Assembly (NCBI RefSeq): GCF_019396385.1
Contig: NZ_JAHKRN010000008.1
Coordinates: 62,001 to 126,000 of the forward strand
From: Nonomuraea harbinensis
GTDB lineage: Bacteria; Actinomycetota; Actinomycetes; Streptosporangiales; Streptosporangiaceae
DNA: 64,000 nucleotides
Reading direction: 5' to 3'
Part shown: piece after piece, positions 17,075 through 25,561 of the stretch
How positions within the stretch are numbered: the stretch's first letter is position 1
Layout: each line of letters begins with the position of its first letter
Made by a program: the position numbers and the translations under genes
The notes under the pieces: generated by a model
The model's input: the letters and a program-made list of their open reading frames with translations, nothing else
Database searches by the model: none
What the model was told of the DNA's origin: nothing

Positions 17075-17104
17075 ATGAACATGCGTTCATGAACGTGCAT
17101 TCAT
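17075..17104. promoter_or_regulatory. Two overlapping TetR-type palindromes
   Basis: ATGAAC-ATGC-GTTCAT (17075-17090) is a perfect 16-bp palindrome except at its centre, and ATGAACGTGCATTCAT (17089-17104) repeats the pattern with one arm change, sharing two bases with the first. They lie 13 bases upstream of the methyltransferase-tetR start and 18 bases upstream of the SMP-30 gene on the other strand, so one repressor could control both directions. Confidence 0.72.
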
Positions 17105-17121
17105 GATGTTAGCATGCCCGC

Positions 17122-17979
17122 ATGGCGATCTCCGCACATCCCGTGACAGAACCCATCGCCCACCACGGCGAGGGCCCCGCGTGGCACCCGCGCTGGGGCG
17201 GCCTGCGCTGGGTGGACATGCTGGCCGGCGACCTGCTCGCGCTCGACGCGCAGGGGCGCGTGCGGCGCAGGCACGCCGGATCGCTGGCCGCCGTCATCAG
17301 GCCGCGCGCGGGCGGCGGGTTCCTCGTCGCCGCCGAACGCGAGCTGCTGCTCGCCGACGCCGACGACCTCCACGCGCCGCTCCGCTCGCTGGGCGAGGCG
17401 TGGCAGGACCCGTCCGTGCGGATGAACGAGGGCGGCTGCGACCCCGACGGCCGCTTCTACATCGGCTCCATGGCCTGGGACGAGACCCCGGGCAAGGGCT
17501 CCCTGTACGTGGCCGCGCCCGGCGGGTCGCTGACCGTGGTGCTGTCCGGGGTGGGCATCTCCAACGGCCTCGACTTCAGCCCTTCCGGAGACCGCGCCTA
17601 CTACGCCGACACCCTGACCGGCCGGGTGGACGTCCTCGACTACGACCGTGAGCACGGGCTCACCGCGCGCCGCCCGTTCGTCACCGTGGACCGGGGCAAA
17701 CCCGACGGGCTGACCGTCGACGCCGAGGGCGGCGTGTGGGTGGCGCTCTTCGACGGCGGCGCCGTGCACCGCTACGCCCCCGACGGCACCCTCGACGCGG
17801 TGGTCGAGCTGCCGGTGCGGAAGGTCACCGCGGTGACGTTCGGCGGCGACGGCCTGGACCGCCTGTTCATCACCACCTCCGCGGTCGGCGTCGACCGCGC
17901 GGAGCAGCCCCTCGCGGGCGCCCTGTTCGCGGCCGATCCGGGAGTACGGGGCCGTCCCGTCCTGGAGACGACCCTCTGA
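17122..17979 (+). CDS. SMP-30/gluconolactonase/LRE-like lactonase
   Basis: 285 residues, full six-bladed propeller length. Divalent-cation ligands of the family are visible: Glu in HHGEGPAWH, Asn in RMNEGGCDPDGRF, Asn in GISNGLDFSPSG and Asp in GKPDGLTVD. The family hydrolyses sugar or other lactones in the cytoplasm. It is divergent from the methyltransferase-tetR operon and shares the palindromic operators, so it may belong to the same regulon. Confidence 0.85.
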   Translation: MAISAHPVTEPIAHHGEGPAWHPRWGGLRWVDMLAGDLLALDAQGRVRRRHAGSLAAVIRPRAGGGFLVAAERELLLADADDLHAPLRSLGEAWQDPSVRMNEGGCDPDGRFYIGSMAWDETPGKGSLYVAAPGGSLTVVLSGVGISNGLDFSPSGDRAYYADTLTGRVDVLDYDREHGLTARRPFVTVDRGKPDGLTVDAEGGVWVALFDGGAVHRYAPDGTLDAVVELPVRKVTAVTFGGDGLDRLFITTSAVGVDRAEQPLAGALFAADPGVRGRPVLETTL

Positions 17980-17988
17980 CCTCCTCCG

Positions 17989-18546
17989 TCACTCCACGGC
18001 GGACAGCGCCTTCAGCTGCTCGGTGCGCGTCCGTTCGAGGTCGGCGGCCATGGCCAGGGCTCGCGGGTCCGCGCCCGAGTCCCGCTCGCCGCGGGTCACC
18101 TTGACCGACTGGTCCAGATGCGCGCGCACGCTCTCCAGGAACAGCCGGTCGAACGCCTTCCCGCGGGCCCCGCGCATGGCGTCGAGCCGGGCCGCCGTCG
18201 CCATGCCGGGCATGTCGTGCCCCTCGTGCACGTTCACGTCCGGCAGCCCCGCCGCGGCGCGCAGCTCGCGCAGCCGGTCCAGCTCGTCGCGGTGCGCCCC
18301 GGCCAGCGACGCCGCCAGCTCCCGCACCTCCGGCGTGGAACCGCGCCTGGCGCCCAGGTCCAGCATCGGGAGCGCGCGCCCGGCCATCGGGATCATGAGC
18401 TGCAGCCACGCGGCGTCGGTGCCGTTGAACCCGCTCGCCGACGCCACGGGGGTGGGCGGGGGAGCGTGTCCCGCGTGCCCGCCCGTGCCGCACGAGGTGA
18501 TCAGGAAGGCGGCGAGCAGGGCCGCGCACGCCGGGGGACACCGCAT
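17989..18546 (-). CDS. DUF305 lipoprotein (putative metal-binding)
   Basis: 185 residues. A lipobox (FLITSCGTG) follows the signal peptide. The mature protein is helical with the DUF305 pattern: LQLMIPMAGRALPM, later NVHEGHDMPGMATAARLDAM and RLFLESVRAHLDQSV. Methionine/histidine clusters suggest copper or silver binding outside the membrane, as proposed for the family. In most members the first motif carries His-His; here it reads MIPMAGRA, a degenerate version. Confidence 0.75.
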   Translation of the reverse strand: MRCPPACAALLAAFLITSCGTGGHAGHAPPPTPVASASGFNGTDAAWLQLMIPMAGRALPMLDLGARRGSTPEVRELAASLAGAHRDELDRLRELRAAAGLPDVNVHEGHDMPGMATAARLDAMRGARGKAFDRLFLESVRAHLDQSVKVTRGERDSGADPRALAMAADLERTRTEQLKALSAVE

Positions 18547-18571
18547 GGACTCTCCTGACGACGACGGACGT

Positions 18572-18583
18572 GAGAGCGCTCTC
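18572..18583. promoter_or_regulatory. GAGAGCGCTCTC palindrome in a divergent promoter
   Basis: A perfect 12-bp palindrome with the central GCGC typical of LacI/GalR-family operators. It lies between the DUF305 gene and the monooxygenase gene. No LacI-type gene is in the window, so any regulator must be encoded elsewhere. Confidence 0.45.
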
Positions 18584-18623
18584 TCAGAGTAGACGACCAG
18601 CGGGGAAGAGCCGGCTCGCGCGG

Positions 18624-19817
18624 ATGGTTGGCATGGACATGAACGAGGTCGACGTGGACGAGGTCGACGTGGTGGTGATCGGCGCCGGGCAGGCGGGGCT
18701 GTCCAGCGCCTACTTCCTGCGCCGGTTCGGCTACGACCCGCTGGTCCTGGACGCGGACGACGGGCCCGGCGGCGCGTGGCGGCACCGCTCGCCCACGCTC
18801 ACCATGGACAAGGTCCACGGCGTCTTCGACCTGCCCGGTGTCCGGCGCGACCCGGCCCGCGACGGCGACGACCGGCCCGCCGCATCCGTCGTGCCCGCCT
18901 ACTACGCCACCTACGAGCGGGAGCTCGGCCTGGACGTGCGCCGCCCCGCCAAGGTCACCGCCGTCGAGCCGGGCCCCGCCGACCGCCTCCTGATCACCGC
19001 ACGCCTCGGCACCGCCGCGACCTCCGGCACCGACGCGGCGTCGGCCGGTGCCGCCACGGGCCCGTCCTCTCGCGCCGGGTTGACGTTGTCCGGGTCACCG
19101 CGTACGGGGGAGGTCGCCGGGTGGGCCGCGCGTGCCGTGGTCAACGCCACCGGCACGTGGACGCGCCCGTACCGGCCTTACTATCCGGGCGCCGCGGATT
19201 TCCGCGGCCGGCAGCTGCACTACGTCTCCTATCGCGGGCCCGCCGAGTTCGCCGGGCTGCGGGTGGTCGTGGTGGGCGGCGGCCACTCGGCCGCGCACGT
19301 GCTGGCGGAGCTGGCGGGGGTCGCGAGTGAGACGTTCTGGGTGACGCGCCGGCCGCCCGACCTGCGGGGCGACGACTTCGGTGAGCGGGCCAGGCGCGAG
19401 GCGGTGGCCCAGGTCGAGGCCCGGGTCCGCGCCGGCCTGCCGCCGCGGAGCGTGGTCAGCGTGACCGGCCTCGGCGCCACCCCCGTCGTCCGGCAGGCGC
19501 TGGAGGCGGGCGCGCTGCGCCGGTGGCCGATGTTCGAGCGGATCACCCCCGGCGGCGTGGTCTGGCCCGGCGGACGGTACGAGGAAGCCGACGTGATCGT
19601 CTGGGCCACCGGCTTCCGGTCGGCCCTGGACCACCTGGCGCCCCTCCGGCTGAGGGAGCCGGGCGGCGGCATCAAGGTCGACGGCACCCGCGCGGTCCGG
19701 GAGCCTCGCCTGCACCTGGTCGGATACGGGCCCTCCGCGAGCACGATCGGCGCCAACCGGGCCGGCCGGGAGGTGGCCCGCGCGGTCGACCGGCTCCTCA
19801 CCAGAGCCGCCGCCTGA
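18624..19817 (+). CDS. FAD-dependent NAD(P)-binding monooxygenase/oxidoreductase
   Basis: 397 residues from ATG 18624; ATGs at 18633 and 18639 are equally possible, and a GTG at 18570 lies inside the palindrome. FAD Rossmann motif VVVIGAGQAGLSSAYFLRR, second dinucleotide motif VVVVGGGHSAAHVLAEL (NADPH), and the ATGFRSALDHL motif of flavin monooxygenases. The spacer VNATGTWTRPYRPYYPGA is also typical. Soluble, substrate unknown; similar proteins are annotated as putative flavoprotein involved in K+ transport, a name with little support. A stretch of about 25 residues rich in Ala/Ser/Thr near residue 130 is an insertion between strands. Confidence 0.8.
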   Translation: MVGMDMNEVDVDEVDVVVIGAGQAGLSSAYFLRRFGYDPLVLDADDGPGGAWRHRSPTLTMDKVHGVFDLPGVRRDPARDGDDRPAASVVPAYYATYERELGLDVRRPAKVTAVEPGPADRLLITARLGTAATSGTDAASAGAATGPSSRAGLTLSGSPRTGEVAGWAARAVVNATGTWTRPYRPYYPGAADFRGRQLHYVSYRGPAEFAGLRVVVVGGGHSAAHVLAELAGVASETFWVTRRPPDLRGDDFGERARREAVAQVEARVRAGLPPRSVVSVTGLGATPVVRQALEAGALRRWPMFERITPGGVVWPGGRYEEADVIVWATGFRSALDHLAPLRLREPGGGIKVDGTRAVREPRLHLVGYGPSASTIGANRAGREVARAVDRLLTRAAA

Positions 19818-19959
19818 GCACCACATCTGATGCGGATAAATCATGATTGGCCACAGGTGAGCGAAAGATCCCCTACTATTTTGCCTCGATAGTGGGCGCG
19901 ACCGGCCCGTGCAGTCCAGGCCCGGAAACGCGTCCTGCACCACGTGGCGAAGGAGAAGC

Positions 19960-20970
19960 GTGGCCGTTGCGTCCTCCGCCGGCAGGCGGCGCGGCCTCCT
20001 CCGAGTTCTGGGCACGACGGCCCTCCTGACGGCCCTCTGCCCGGGCCTGACCGCGGCGGTCCCGCTGACGGCGCTCGCGGACCCGAAGCCCTCGGTCAAG
20101 AAGCTGGAGAAGGAGCTGGCCGCACTCCAGAAGGAGTCGGACAAGCTGATCGAGGACTACTACCACGGCCGCCGGGAGCAGCAGCAGGCGGAGAAGGCCG
20201 AGAAGGCCGCCCGTGAGAAGCTGGCCGGATCCCAGGAGGTGTTCGACCGGCACGCCACCGAGCTGCGCGCCATGGCGATCACCCAGTACATGACCGGCGG
20301 GTCCGAGAACATGGCGCTGCTCACCGGCGTCGAGGACCGGGGCGGCCTGATCCGCAGGCTGGCGCTCACCCGGCACCTCGCCGACGAGCAGCACGCCAAG
20401 CTGTCGGGCTTCGCCCGGGTGCGCGACGGCCACCGGCAGGCCAAGGAGGAGGCGGAGGCCCGCGCCGACGAGCTGGACGCCACCGTGAAGGACCTCGCCG
20501 GCCGGCGCGAGAAGGCCGAAGCCACGATCGAGAAGATCCGGGACAAGATCGACCAGCTGCACAAGGCGCCCGGCCGCCGCTCCGACGGCACGTTCCTGCC
20601 ACAGCTCCCCGACGGGTCCGACAACGTCACCCCGCGCATGCGGCTGGTCAAGTCGCTCATCGAGCGACGCTTCGGGACGGGGCCGGGCATCGGCTGCTAC
20701 CGGCCCATCCAGGACGGCGGCGAGCATCCCCTGGGCCGCGCCTGCGACTTCATGCTCAGCCGGGGCGGCGCCTTCCCCTCACCGGCCGAGGTCCAGCGCG
20801 GCCACGCGATCGCCGAATGGGCCATCAAGAACGCCCGGCGCCTCGGCATCATGTACATCATCTACCGGCAGCGGATCTGGCACGTCAGGACGGGTTCCTG
20901 GCGCGTGATGACCGACCGCGGCGGCACCACGGCCAACCACTACGACCACCCGCACATCTCGGTCTACTAG
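19960..20970 (+). CDS. Secreted coiled-coil protein with ARB_07466-like C-terminal domain
   Basis: 336 residues from GTG 19960, which has AAGGAG five bases upstream. An RR-containing signal peptide (GRRRGLLRVLGTTALLTALC) precedes a long coiled coil (about residues 45-200, rich in KLEKELAAL-type heptads) as in NlpC/P60-linked cell-wall proteins. The last 110 residues (GPGIGCYRPIQ, LGRACDFMLSRGG, NHYDHPHISVY) match the ARB_07466-like domain, whose conserved Asp/His suggest a peptidoglycan hydrolase-related fold. It probably acts at the cell wall. Confidence 0.75.
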   Translation: MAVASSAGRRRGLLRVLGTTALLTALCPGLTAAVPLTALADPKPSVKKLEKELAALQKESDKLIEDYYHGRREQQQAEKAEKAAREKLAGSQEVFDRHATELRAMAITQYMTGGSENMALLTGVEDRGGLIRRLALTRHLADEQHAKLSGFARVRDGHRQAKEEAEARADELDATVKDLAGRREKAEATIEKIRDKIDQLHKAPGRRSDGTFLPQLPDGSDNVTPRMRLVKSLIERRFGTGPGIGCYRPIQDGGEHPLGRACDFMLSRGGAFPSPAEVQRGHAIAEWAIKNARRLGIMYIIYRQRIWHVRTGSWRVMTDRGGTTANHYDHPHISVY

Positions 20971-21135
20971 CCGCGCTTTCCTCGCCGTCGAAGCCGGGAC
21001 GGCCGGGAAAACGCGGTAAGTCAGCGCTTGCAACCACGGATACAGTGCGCTGCAGGCGCGCGGCATCGCACGAGCAAGCGTCCGGCAGGCGGTCGGCCTT
21101 ATCAAGGTGGTGCACACCCCGACAGCACACGGGGC

Positions 21136-21154
21136 CCCCGGGAGAAGCCCGGGG
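21136..21154 (+). other. 5'-leader hairpin before a small secreted protein
   Basis: CCCCGGG-AGAAG-CCCGGGG, a perfect 7-bp stem, lies about 25 bases upstream of the next ATG and before the AAGGAG. It may stabilise the transcript. The rest of the 209-base gap (20971-21179) shows no feature I can support. Confidence 0.35.
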
Positions 21155-21179
21155 AGCACTCATCCCTCAAGGAGAAGTC

Positions 21180-21668
21180 ATGCGCCGCTCGCTTCGCACC
21201 GTTCTCACGCTCGCCGCCGCCTCCGCCGCCACCGCCGTGGTCATGGGCGCCCCGGCCGCCGCCTCGACAGACCCGCAGCCCCTGATCATGAACCCGCCGA
21301 CGCAGAACTGGGGTTCCTACTACTCCAGCAACTTCAAGGCCAAGGCCAAGGGCACCGTCAAGGCCAACTGGAACCCGGCCCACACCCAGAACGACGTCCG
21401 GATCAAGGGCAAGCTGTACGACCTGGACTTCCGCACCCTGCAGCAGGGCGGCAAGTGCGCGTTCGTGCAGATCCGGGTCCACCACCTCTACCAGCCGAAC
21501 TGGAAGTGGGACGCGGCCGGGGCCTACAAGCTGTGCAACGCCGGCCACGTGAAGAACTTCACGTTCTGGAAGCACAACGTGGACAAGGTCCGCATCCGCG
21601 TCAGCCAGATCGGCTACTACAGCAACAACCTCACCAAGCGGGGCGCCTGGCACCAGGTCACCATCTGA
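21180..21668 (+). CDS. Small secreted protein of unknown function
   Basis: 162 residues from an ATG with AAGGAG five bases upstream. A clear signal peptide (RTVLTLAAASAATAVVMGAPAAAS) is followed by a mature domain of about 130 residues rich in Lys, Trp and Tyr, with two cysteines (GGKCAF, YKLCNAG) that could form a disulphide. Predicted to be mostly beta strand. I do not recognise the family. The strong RBS and a very strong terminator suggest it is highly expressed on its own. Confidence 0.72.
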   Translation: MRRSLRTVLTLAAASAATAVVMGAPAAASTDPQPLIMNPPTQNWGSYYSSNFKAKAKGTVKANWNPAHTQNDVRIKGKLYDLDFRTLQQGGKCAFVQIRVHHLYQPNWKWDAAGAYKLCNAGHVKNFTFWKHNVDKVRIRVSQIGYYSNNLTKRGAWHQVTI

Positions 21669-21683
21669 TCAGACGACCGCGAC

Positions 21684-21717
21684 GAAGAAGGCCCGCTCGC
21701 CCGAGCGGGCCTTCTTC
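21684..21717 (+). terminator. Strong intrinsic terminator
   Basis: A perfect 16-bp stem (21684-21699 with 21702-21717) closed by two C residues, 15 bases after the stop. The arm ends in CTTCTTC, giving a pyrimidine-rich tail. The rest of the gap to 21828 holds the perfect palindrome ACGTATACGT (about 21755-21764) and the CGGAG ribosome site of the next gene. Confidence 0.85.
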
Positions 21718-21828
21718 CATGACCGGGGGTGCCGTGGCGCGCACCAAGGTGTACGTATACGTCATGTCGGGCTGCCGGCCACTGCCGCTCCGATCCGGCC
21801 GTCTCCTCACCCCCCAACGGAGATATCC

Positions 21829-24642
21829 ATGAAGACCCACCATCGCGCCAGGGCGTTCGCGCTCCTGCTCGCCCTCCTCGCCGGGCTGCCGCTCGCCGCC
21901 CAGCCCGCCCACGCGGCGCCCGCCAAGCCGCCCCCGCTGTCGACCCCGTGGACGAGCCAGGCCCTCGTCGGCACGCCCTTACCGGAGTACCCCCGCCCGC
22001 AGATGACCCGGCCCGACTGGCTGAACCTCAACGGCGAGTGGCAGCTGAGGCAGTCGGCGACTGACGGCGCGCCGCAGTTCGGCGTCACCCTGCCGGAGCG
22101 CGTCAACGTCCCGTTCGCGGTCGAGTCCGCCCTGTCGGGCGTGATGCGCGCCGCCGGCGACGACCGCCACTACCTCTTCTACCGCCGGACGTTCACGGTC
22201 CCGGCCGCCTGGCAGGGCCGCCGGGTGCAGTTGCACTTCGGCGCGGTCGACTGGGAAGCGTCGGTCTGGGTCAACGGCCGGGCGATGGGCACCCACCGGG
22301 GCGGCTACGACCGCTTCGAGTTCGACATCACCGACGCGCTCAACGGCGGCGCGAACGAGCTGATCGTCAAGGTGTACGACCCGACCGACTCCGGCCACAA
22401 CGGCAGCCACCCGGTCATCGGCAAGCAGACCCGCGACCCGTCGGCCATCTTCTACACGCCCGTGTCCGGCATCTGGCAGACCGTGTGGCTGGAGCCGACG
22501 CCCCCGTCGTCCATCTCCAGCGTCGACACGTACCCCAGCCTGAGCGACGACACGCTCCGGGTGCGCGTGTTCACGCGCGGGAACGTCAGCGGGCACTCCG
22601 TGCTCGCCGAAGCCCTGGACGGCACCACCGTCGTCGGCGCCGCCACCGGCGCGTTCACCGAGTTCCGCGTGCCCGTCCCGAACGCCCGCCGATGGACGCC
22701 CGACGACCCGTTCCTGTACGACCTGCGGATCTCGCTGCGCGACGGCGCCGGGCGGACCGTCGACCGGACCACGCACTACTTCGGCATGCGCGAGGTCGGC
22801 AAGCGGCTCGTCAACGGGGTGCTGCGGCCCACGCTCAACGGCGAGTTCGTCTACCACCTCGGCACGCTCGACCAGGGCTACTGGCCGGACGGCCTCTACA
22901 CCGCGCCCACGGACGCGGCGCTCGCCTTCGACCTGCGGAAGCACAAGGAGCTCGGCTTCACCATGGTGCGCAAGCACATCAAGGTCGAGCCCCAGCGGTG
23001 GTACTACCACGCCGACCGGCTCGGCCTGCTGGTGTGGCAGGACATCCCGTCGATGCAGGCGTCCAACAGGAACATCACCCCCGCGCACGCGCAGCAGTTC
23101 GAGACCGAGGCGCGGGAGATCGTCGACGAGCACCGCAGCTCACCCGCGGTCGTCGCCTACGTCCCGTTCAACGAGGGCTGGGGCGAGTGGAACCTCGCCG
23201 ACACCCGCCGCGTCATCCAGAACGTCAAGAACCAGGACCCGACCCGCCTGGTCAACGGGCACAGCGGGTTCAACTGCTGCAACTCGCTGGGCGACCCGGG
23301 CAACGGCGACATGATCGACTGGCACGTGTACACGGGCCCGGACGCTCCCGCGCCCTCCTCCACCCGCGTCTCGATCCTGGGCGAGTTCGGCGGCCTCGGC
23401 CTGCGCACGCCGGGTCACGAGTACAGCCCGCACGGCGGCTTCTTCGCCTACGAGCACCTGACCAGCGGCGCGCAGCTCGGCGACCGCTACACCGGCATGG
23501 TCCGCGACCTGCGGGAGCTGGTCACCAAAAAGGGCCTGAGCGGGTCCGTCTACACCGAGATCACCGACCTGGAAGGCGAGTACAACGGCCTGATGACCTA
23601 CGACCGCCGGGTCCAGAAGGTCGACACGAACCAGGTGCGCGCCGCCCACCGGGACCTCCTGGCCGCCGCCGCGAACGAGAACGCGACGCCGCGGCTGACG
23701 GCCGGCCACGTGCGCTCGTTCCGCGTGACGACCCCCGGCCACACCGGCCGCTACCTGCGGCACGCCGACTCCGTCGCGCGCACCGACGTGATCACCACGA
23801 CGAGCCCCGACCTCGCCCGCAGGGACGCGTCGTTCCGCGCCGTGCCCGGCCTGGCCGACGCCCGCTGCCACTCGTTCGAGTCGGTCAACCTCCCCGGCCG
23901 CTACCTGCGGCACGCGAACTCGGTGGTGCGGCTCGACGCGAACACCGGCGGGTCGTTCGCCGCGGACGCCACCTGGTGCGCGCGCCCCGGCCGGACCGGC
24001 ACGGGCGCCTCGTTCGAATCGCTGAACTTCCCCGGGGCGTTCCTGCGGCACCATTCGGACAACGTCTACCTGGCCAGGCCGAGCGGCCCCAACCCCTTCG
24101 ACGGCGGCGCCACCTTCGACGCCGACGCCACCTGGGACGTCAGCGCCCCCGCCCTGTGGCGCAGCTCCGCCGATCTCCCCGTGGACGCGCGCCGGTCGCT
24201 GCAGGTGCGGACCTGGGGCTTCACCGACCGCTACCTGCGGCACGCCGACAGCCTGGCGTCCACCGCGGTGGTCAACTCCGGCAGCGGCGCGCTGCTGAAG
24301 AACGACGCCACGTGGACCATCCGCCGCGGGCTCGCCGACTCCAGCTGCTACGCCTTCGAGTCGGTCAACTACCCGGGACGGTTCCTCCGCCACGCGAGCT
24401 CGCGCGTGCGCATGGACGCGAACGACGGAAGCGCGCTGTTCGCCCAGGACGCGACCTGGTGCGCCCGGCCCGGCCTGCAGGGCGACGGCGTGACCCTCGA
24501 ATCGATCAACTATCCGGGCTCGTACCTGCGGCACTACCAAGCGGAGGTGTGGTCGGCGAACGGCACGGGAACCGCGTGGAACCGCCCGCAGACGCTGACG
24601 GCCGACAGCACGTGGCAGCTGGCCGCGCCGTGGGCCCCGTGA
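21829..24642 (+). CDS. Secreted glycoside hydrolase family 2 enzyme with two AbfB (CBM42-like) modules
   Basis: 937 residues. A signal peptide (ALLLALLAGLPLAAQPAHA) leads into GH2: sugar-binding jelly roll (WLNLNGEWQLRQ, YRRTFTVPAAW), immunoglobulin-like domain, and TIM barrel with the acid/base Glu in PFNEGWGEW; the nucleophile Glu is probably in ILGEFGGLGL or in VYTEITDLEGEYNG. The last 300 residues are two tandem AbfB-type beta-trefoil modules (GRYLRHADSV, SFESVNLPGRYLRHANS, then the same again), which bind arabinose-containing side chains. It therefore probably trims plant hemicellulose or arabinogalactan outside the cell. Confidence 0.88.
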   Translation: MKTHHRARAFALLLALLAGLPLAAQPAHAAPAKPPPLSTPWTSQALVGTPLPEYPRPQMTRPDWLNLNGEWQLRQSATDGAPQFGVTLPERVNVPFAVESALSGVMRAAGDDRHYLFYRRTFTVPAAWQGRRVQLHFGAVDWEASVWVNGRAMGTHRGGYDRFEFDITDALNGGANELIVKVYDPTDSGHNGSHPVIGKQTRDPSAIFYTPVSGIWQTVWLEPTPPSSISSVDTYPSLSDDTLRVRVFTRGNVSGHSVLAEALDGTTVVGAATGAFTEFRVPVPNARRWTPDDPFLYDLRISLRDGAGRTVDRTTHYFGMREVGKRLVNGVLRPTLNGEFVYHLGTLDQGYWPDGLYTAPTDAALAFDLRKHKELGFTMVRKHIKVEPQRWYYHADRLGLLVWQDIPSMQASNRNITPAHAQQFETEAREIVDEHRSSPAVVAYVPFNEGWGEWNLADTRRVIQNVKNQDPTRLVNGHSGFNCCNSLGDPGNGDMIDWHVYTGPDAPAPSSTRVSILGEFGGLGLRTPGHEYSPHGGFFAYEHLTSGAQLGDRYTGMVRDLRELVTKKGLSGSVYTEITDLEGEYNGLMTYDRRVQKVDTNQVRAAHRDLLAAAANENATPRLTAGHVRSFRVTTPGHTGRYLRHADSVARTDVITTTSPDLARRDASFRAVPGLADARCHSFESVNLPGRYLRHANSVVRLDANTGGSFAADATWCARPGRTGTGASFESLNFPGAFLRHHSDNVYLARPSGPNPFDGGATFDADATWDVSAPALWRSSADLPVDARRSLQVRTWGFTDRYLRHADSLASTAVVNSGSGALLKNDATWTIRRGLADSSCYAFESVNYPGRFLRHASSRVRMDANDGSALFAQDATWCARPGLQGDGVTLESINYPGSYLRHYQAEVWSANGTGTAWNRPQTLTADSTWQLAAPWAP

Positions 24643-24647
24643 ACGGC

Positions 24648-25561
24648 CTAGCGAACCCGGCCTCTGGCCTTGAGCCGCGTGCCGGGCAGCGCGGGAGCGG
24701 GCAGCGGCGCGCCGTCGTAGCCGCGCACCGTGCCGAACCCGTCGCCCTCCATCCACTCCTTGCGGAAGGCGGTGATCTCGTCGTGGCTCCGGCCGACGAA
24801 GTTCCACCACATGACGATCTCCTCGGCGAACGGCTCGCCGCCGACGAGCAGCACCCGCCCGGCGCCGCTCAGCCGCACGACCTCGCGGCCCGGCGGCACG
24901 TACAGCAGCGGCCCCGGCGGCAGCGCGGCGACCTCGCCGTCGAGCAGCAGCAGCCCGTGCTCGTACGCGGGATCGAGCGGCACCTCGGCGTCACCGTCGA
25001 CCGCGATCTCCGCCCCCACGAGCGGGCTGTACGCGGTCGCCGGCGAGCGGACCCCGCCCAGCGCGCCCATGAACACGGTGGCCGCGTAGCGGGCCCTGAC
25101 AGCACGGGCAGCACGGCGTGGTGCTCGAAGGCGGGCGCGACCTCCCGGTGCCCGCCGGGCAGCGCCACCCACAGCTGCACCCCGTGCAGCGTGCCCAGCC
25201 GCGACTCCTCGGAGTGGGAGATGCCGCGCCCGGCGGTCATGAGGTTGAGACTGCCGGGCCGGATCGCCTGGAGGCTGCCCAGGCTGTCGCGGTGCAGCAC
25301 CTCGCCGGCCACCAGCCAGCTCACGGTCTGCAGGCCGGTGTGCGGGTGCGGCGCGACCCGCATCTCCGCCTGCTCCGGGCCGTAGGCGTCGACGAAGCAC
25401 CAGGCGCCGATCATGCGCCGGTGCACGTGGGGGAGTGTCCGCGTCACGGTCATGGCACGCGGGCCGCCGAGCGGCACCGCGCGCCCTTCCAGCGTCTCGC
25501 CGCCCGCGCCGCCGCCGGGGCCGCAGAGGATCTCGGAGGGGTCCGGTTCCAGGTTGCTCAC
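24648..25561 (-). pseudogene. Pirin-family protein, single frameshift
   Basis: The frame starting at GTG 25561 (GTGA overlap with the upstream MBL gene) encodes a normal pirin N-domain with the iron ligands (PHPHTGLQTVSWL, MTAGRGISHSE, LHGVQLW). At about 25091-25100 it shifts; the rest (YAATVFMGALGGVRSPA to the end) is intact in another frame. One missing base would restore a normal pirin. Since all else is conserved, a recent mutation or a sequencing error is likely. Pirins are nuclear/cytosolic cupins with quercetinase or regulatory roles. Confidence 0.75.

Noticed and set aside
22485..25385. A 966-codon frame overlapping the GH2 gene
   Set aside because: Shadow of the GH2 frame with Arg/Pro/Ala-rich sequence; no motif and no ribosome site.
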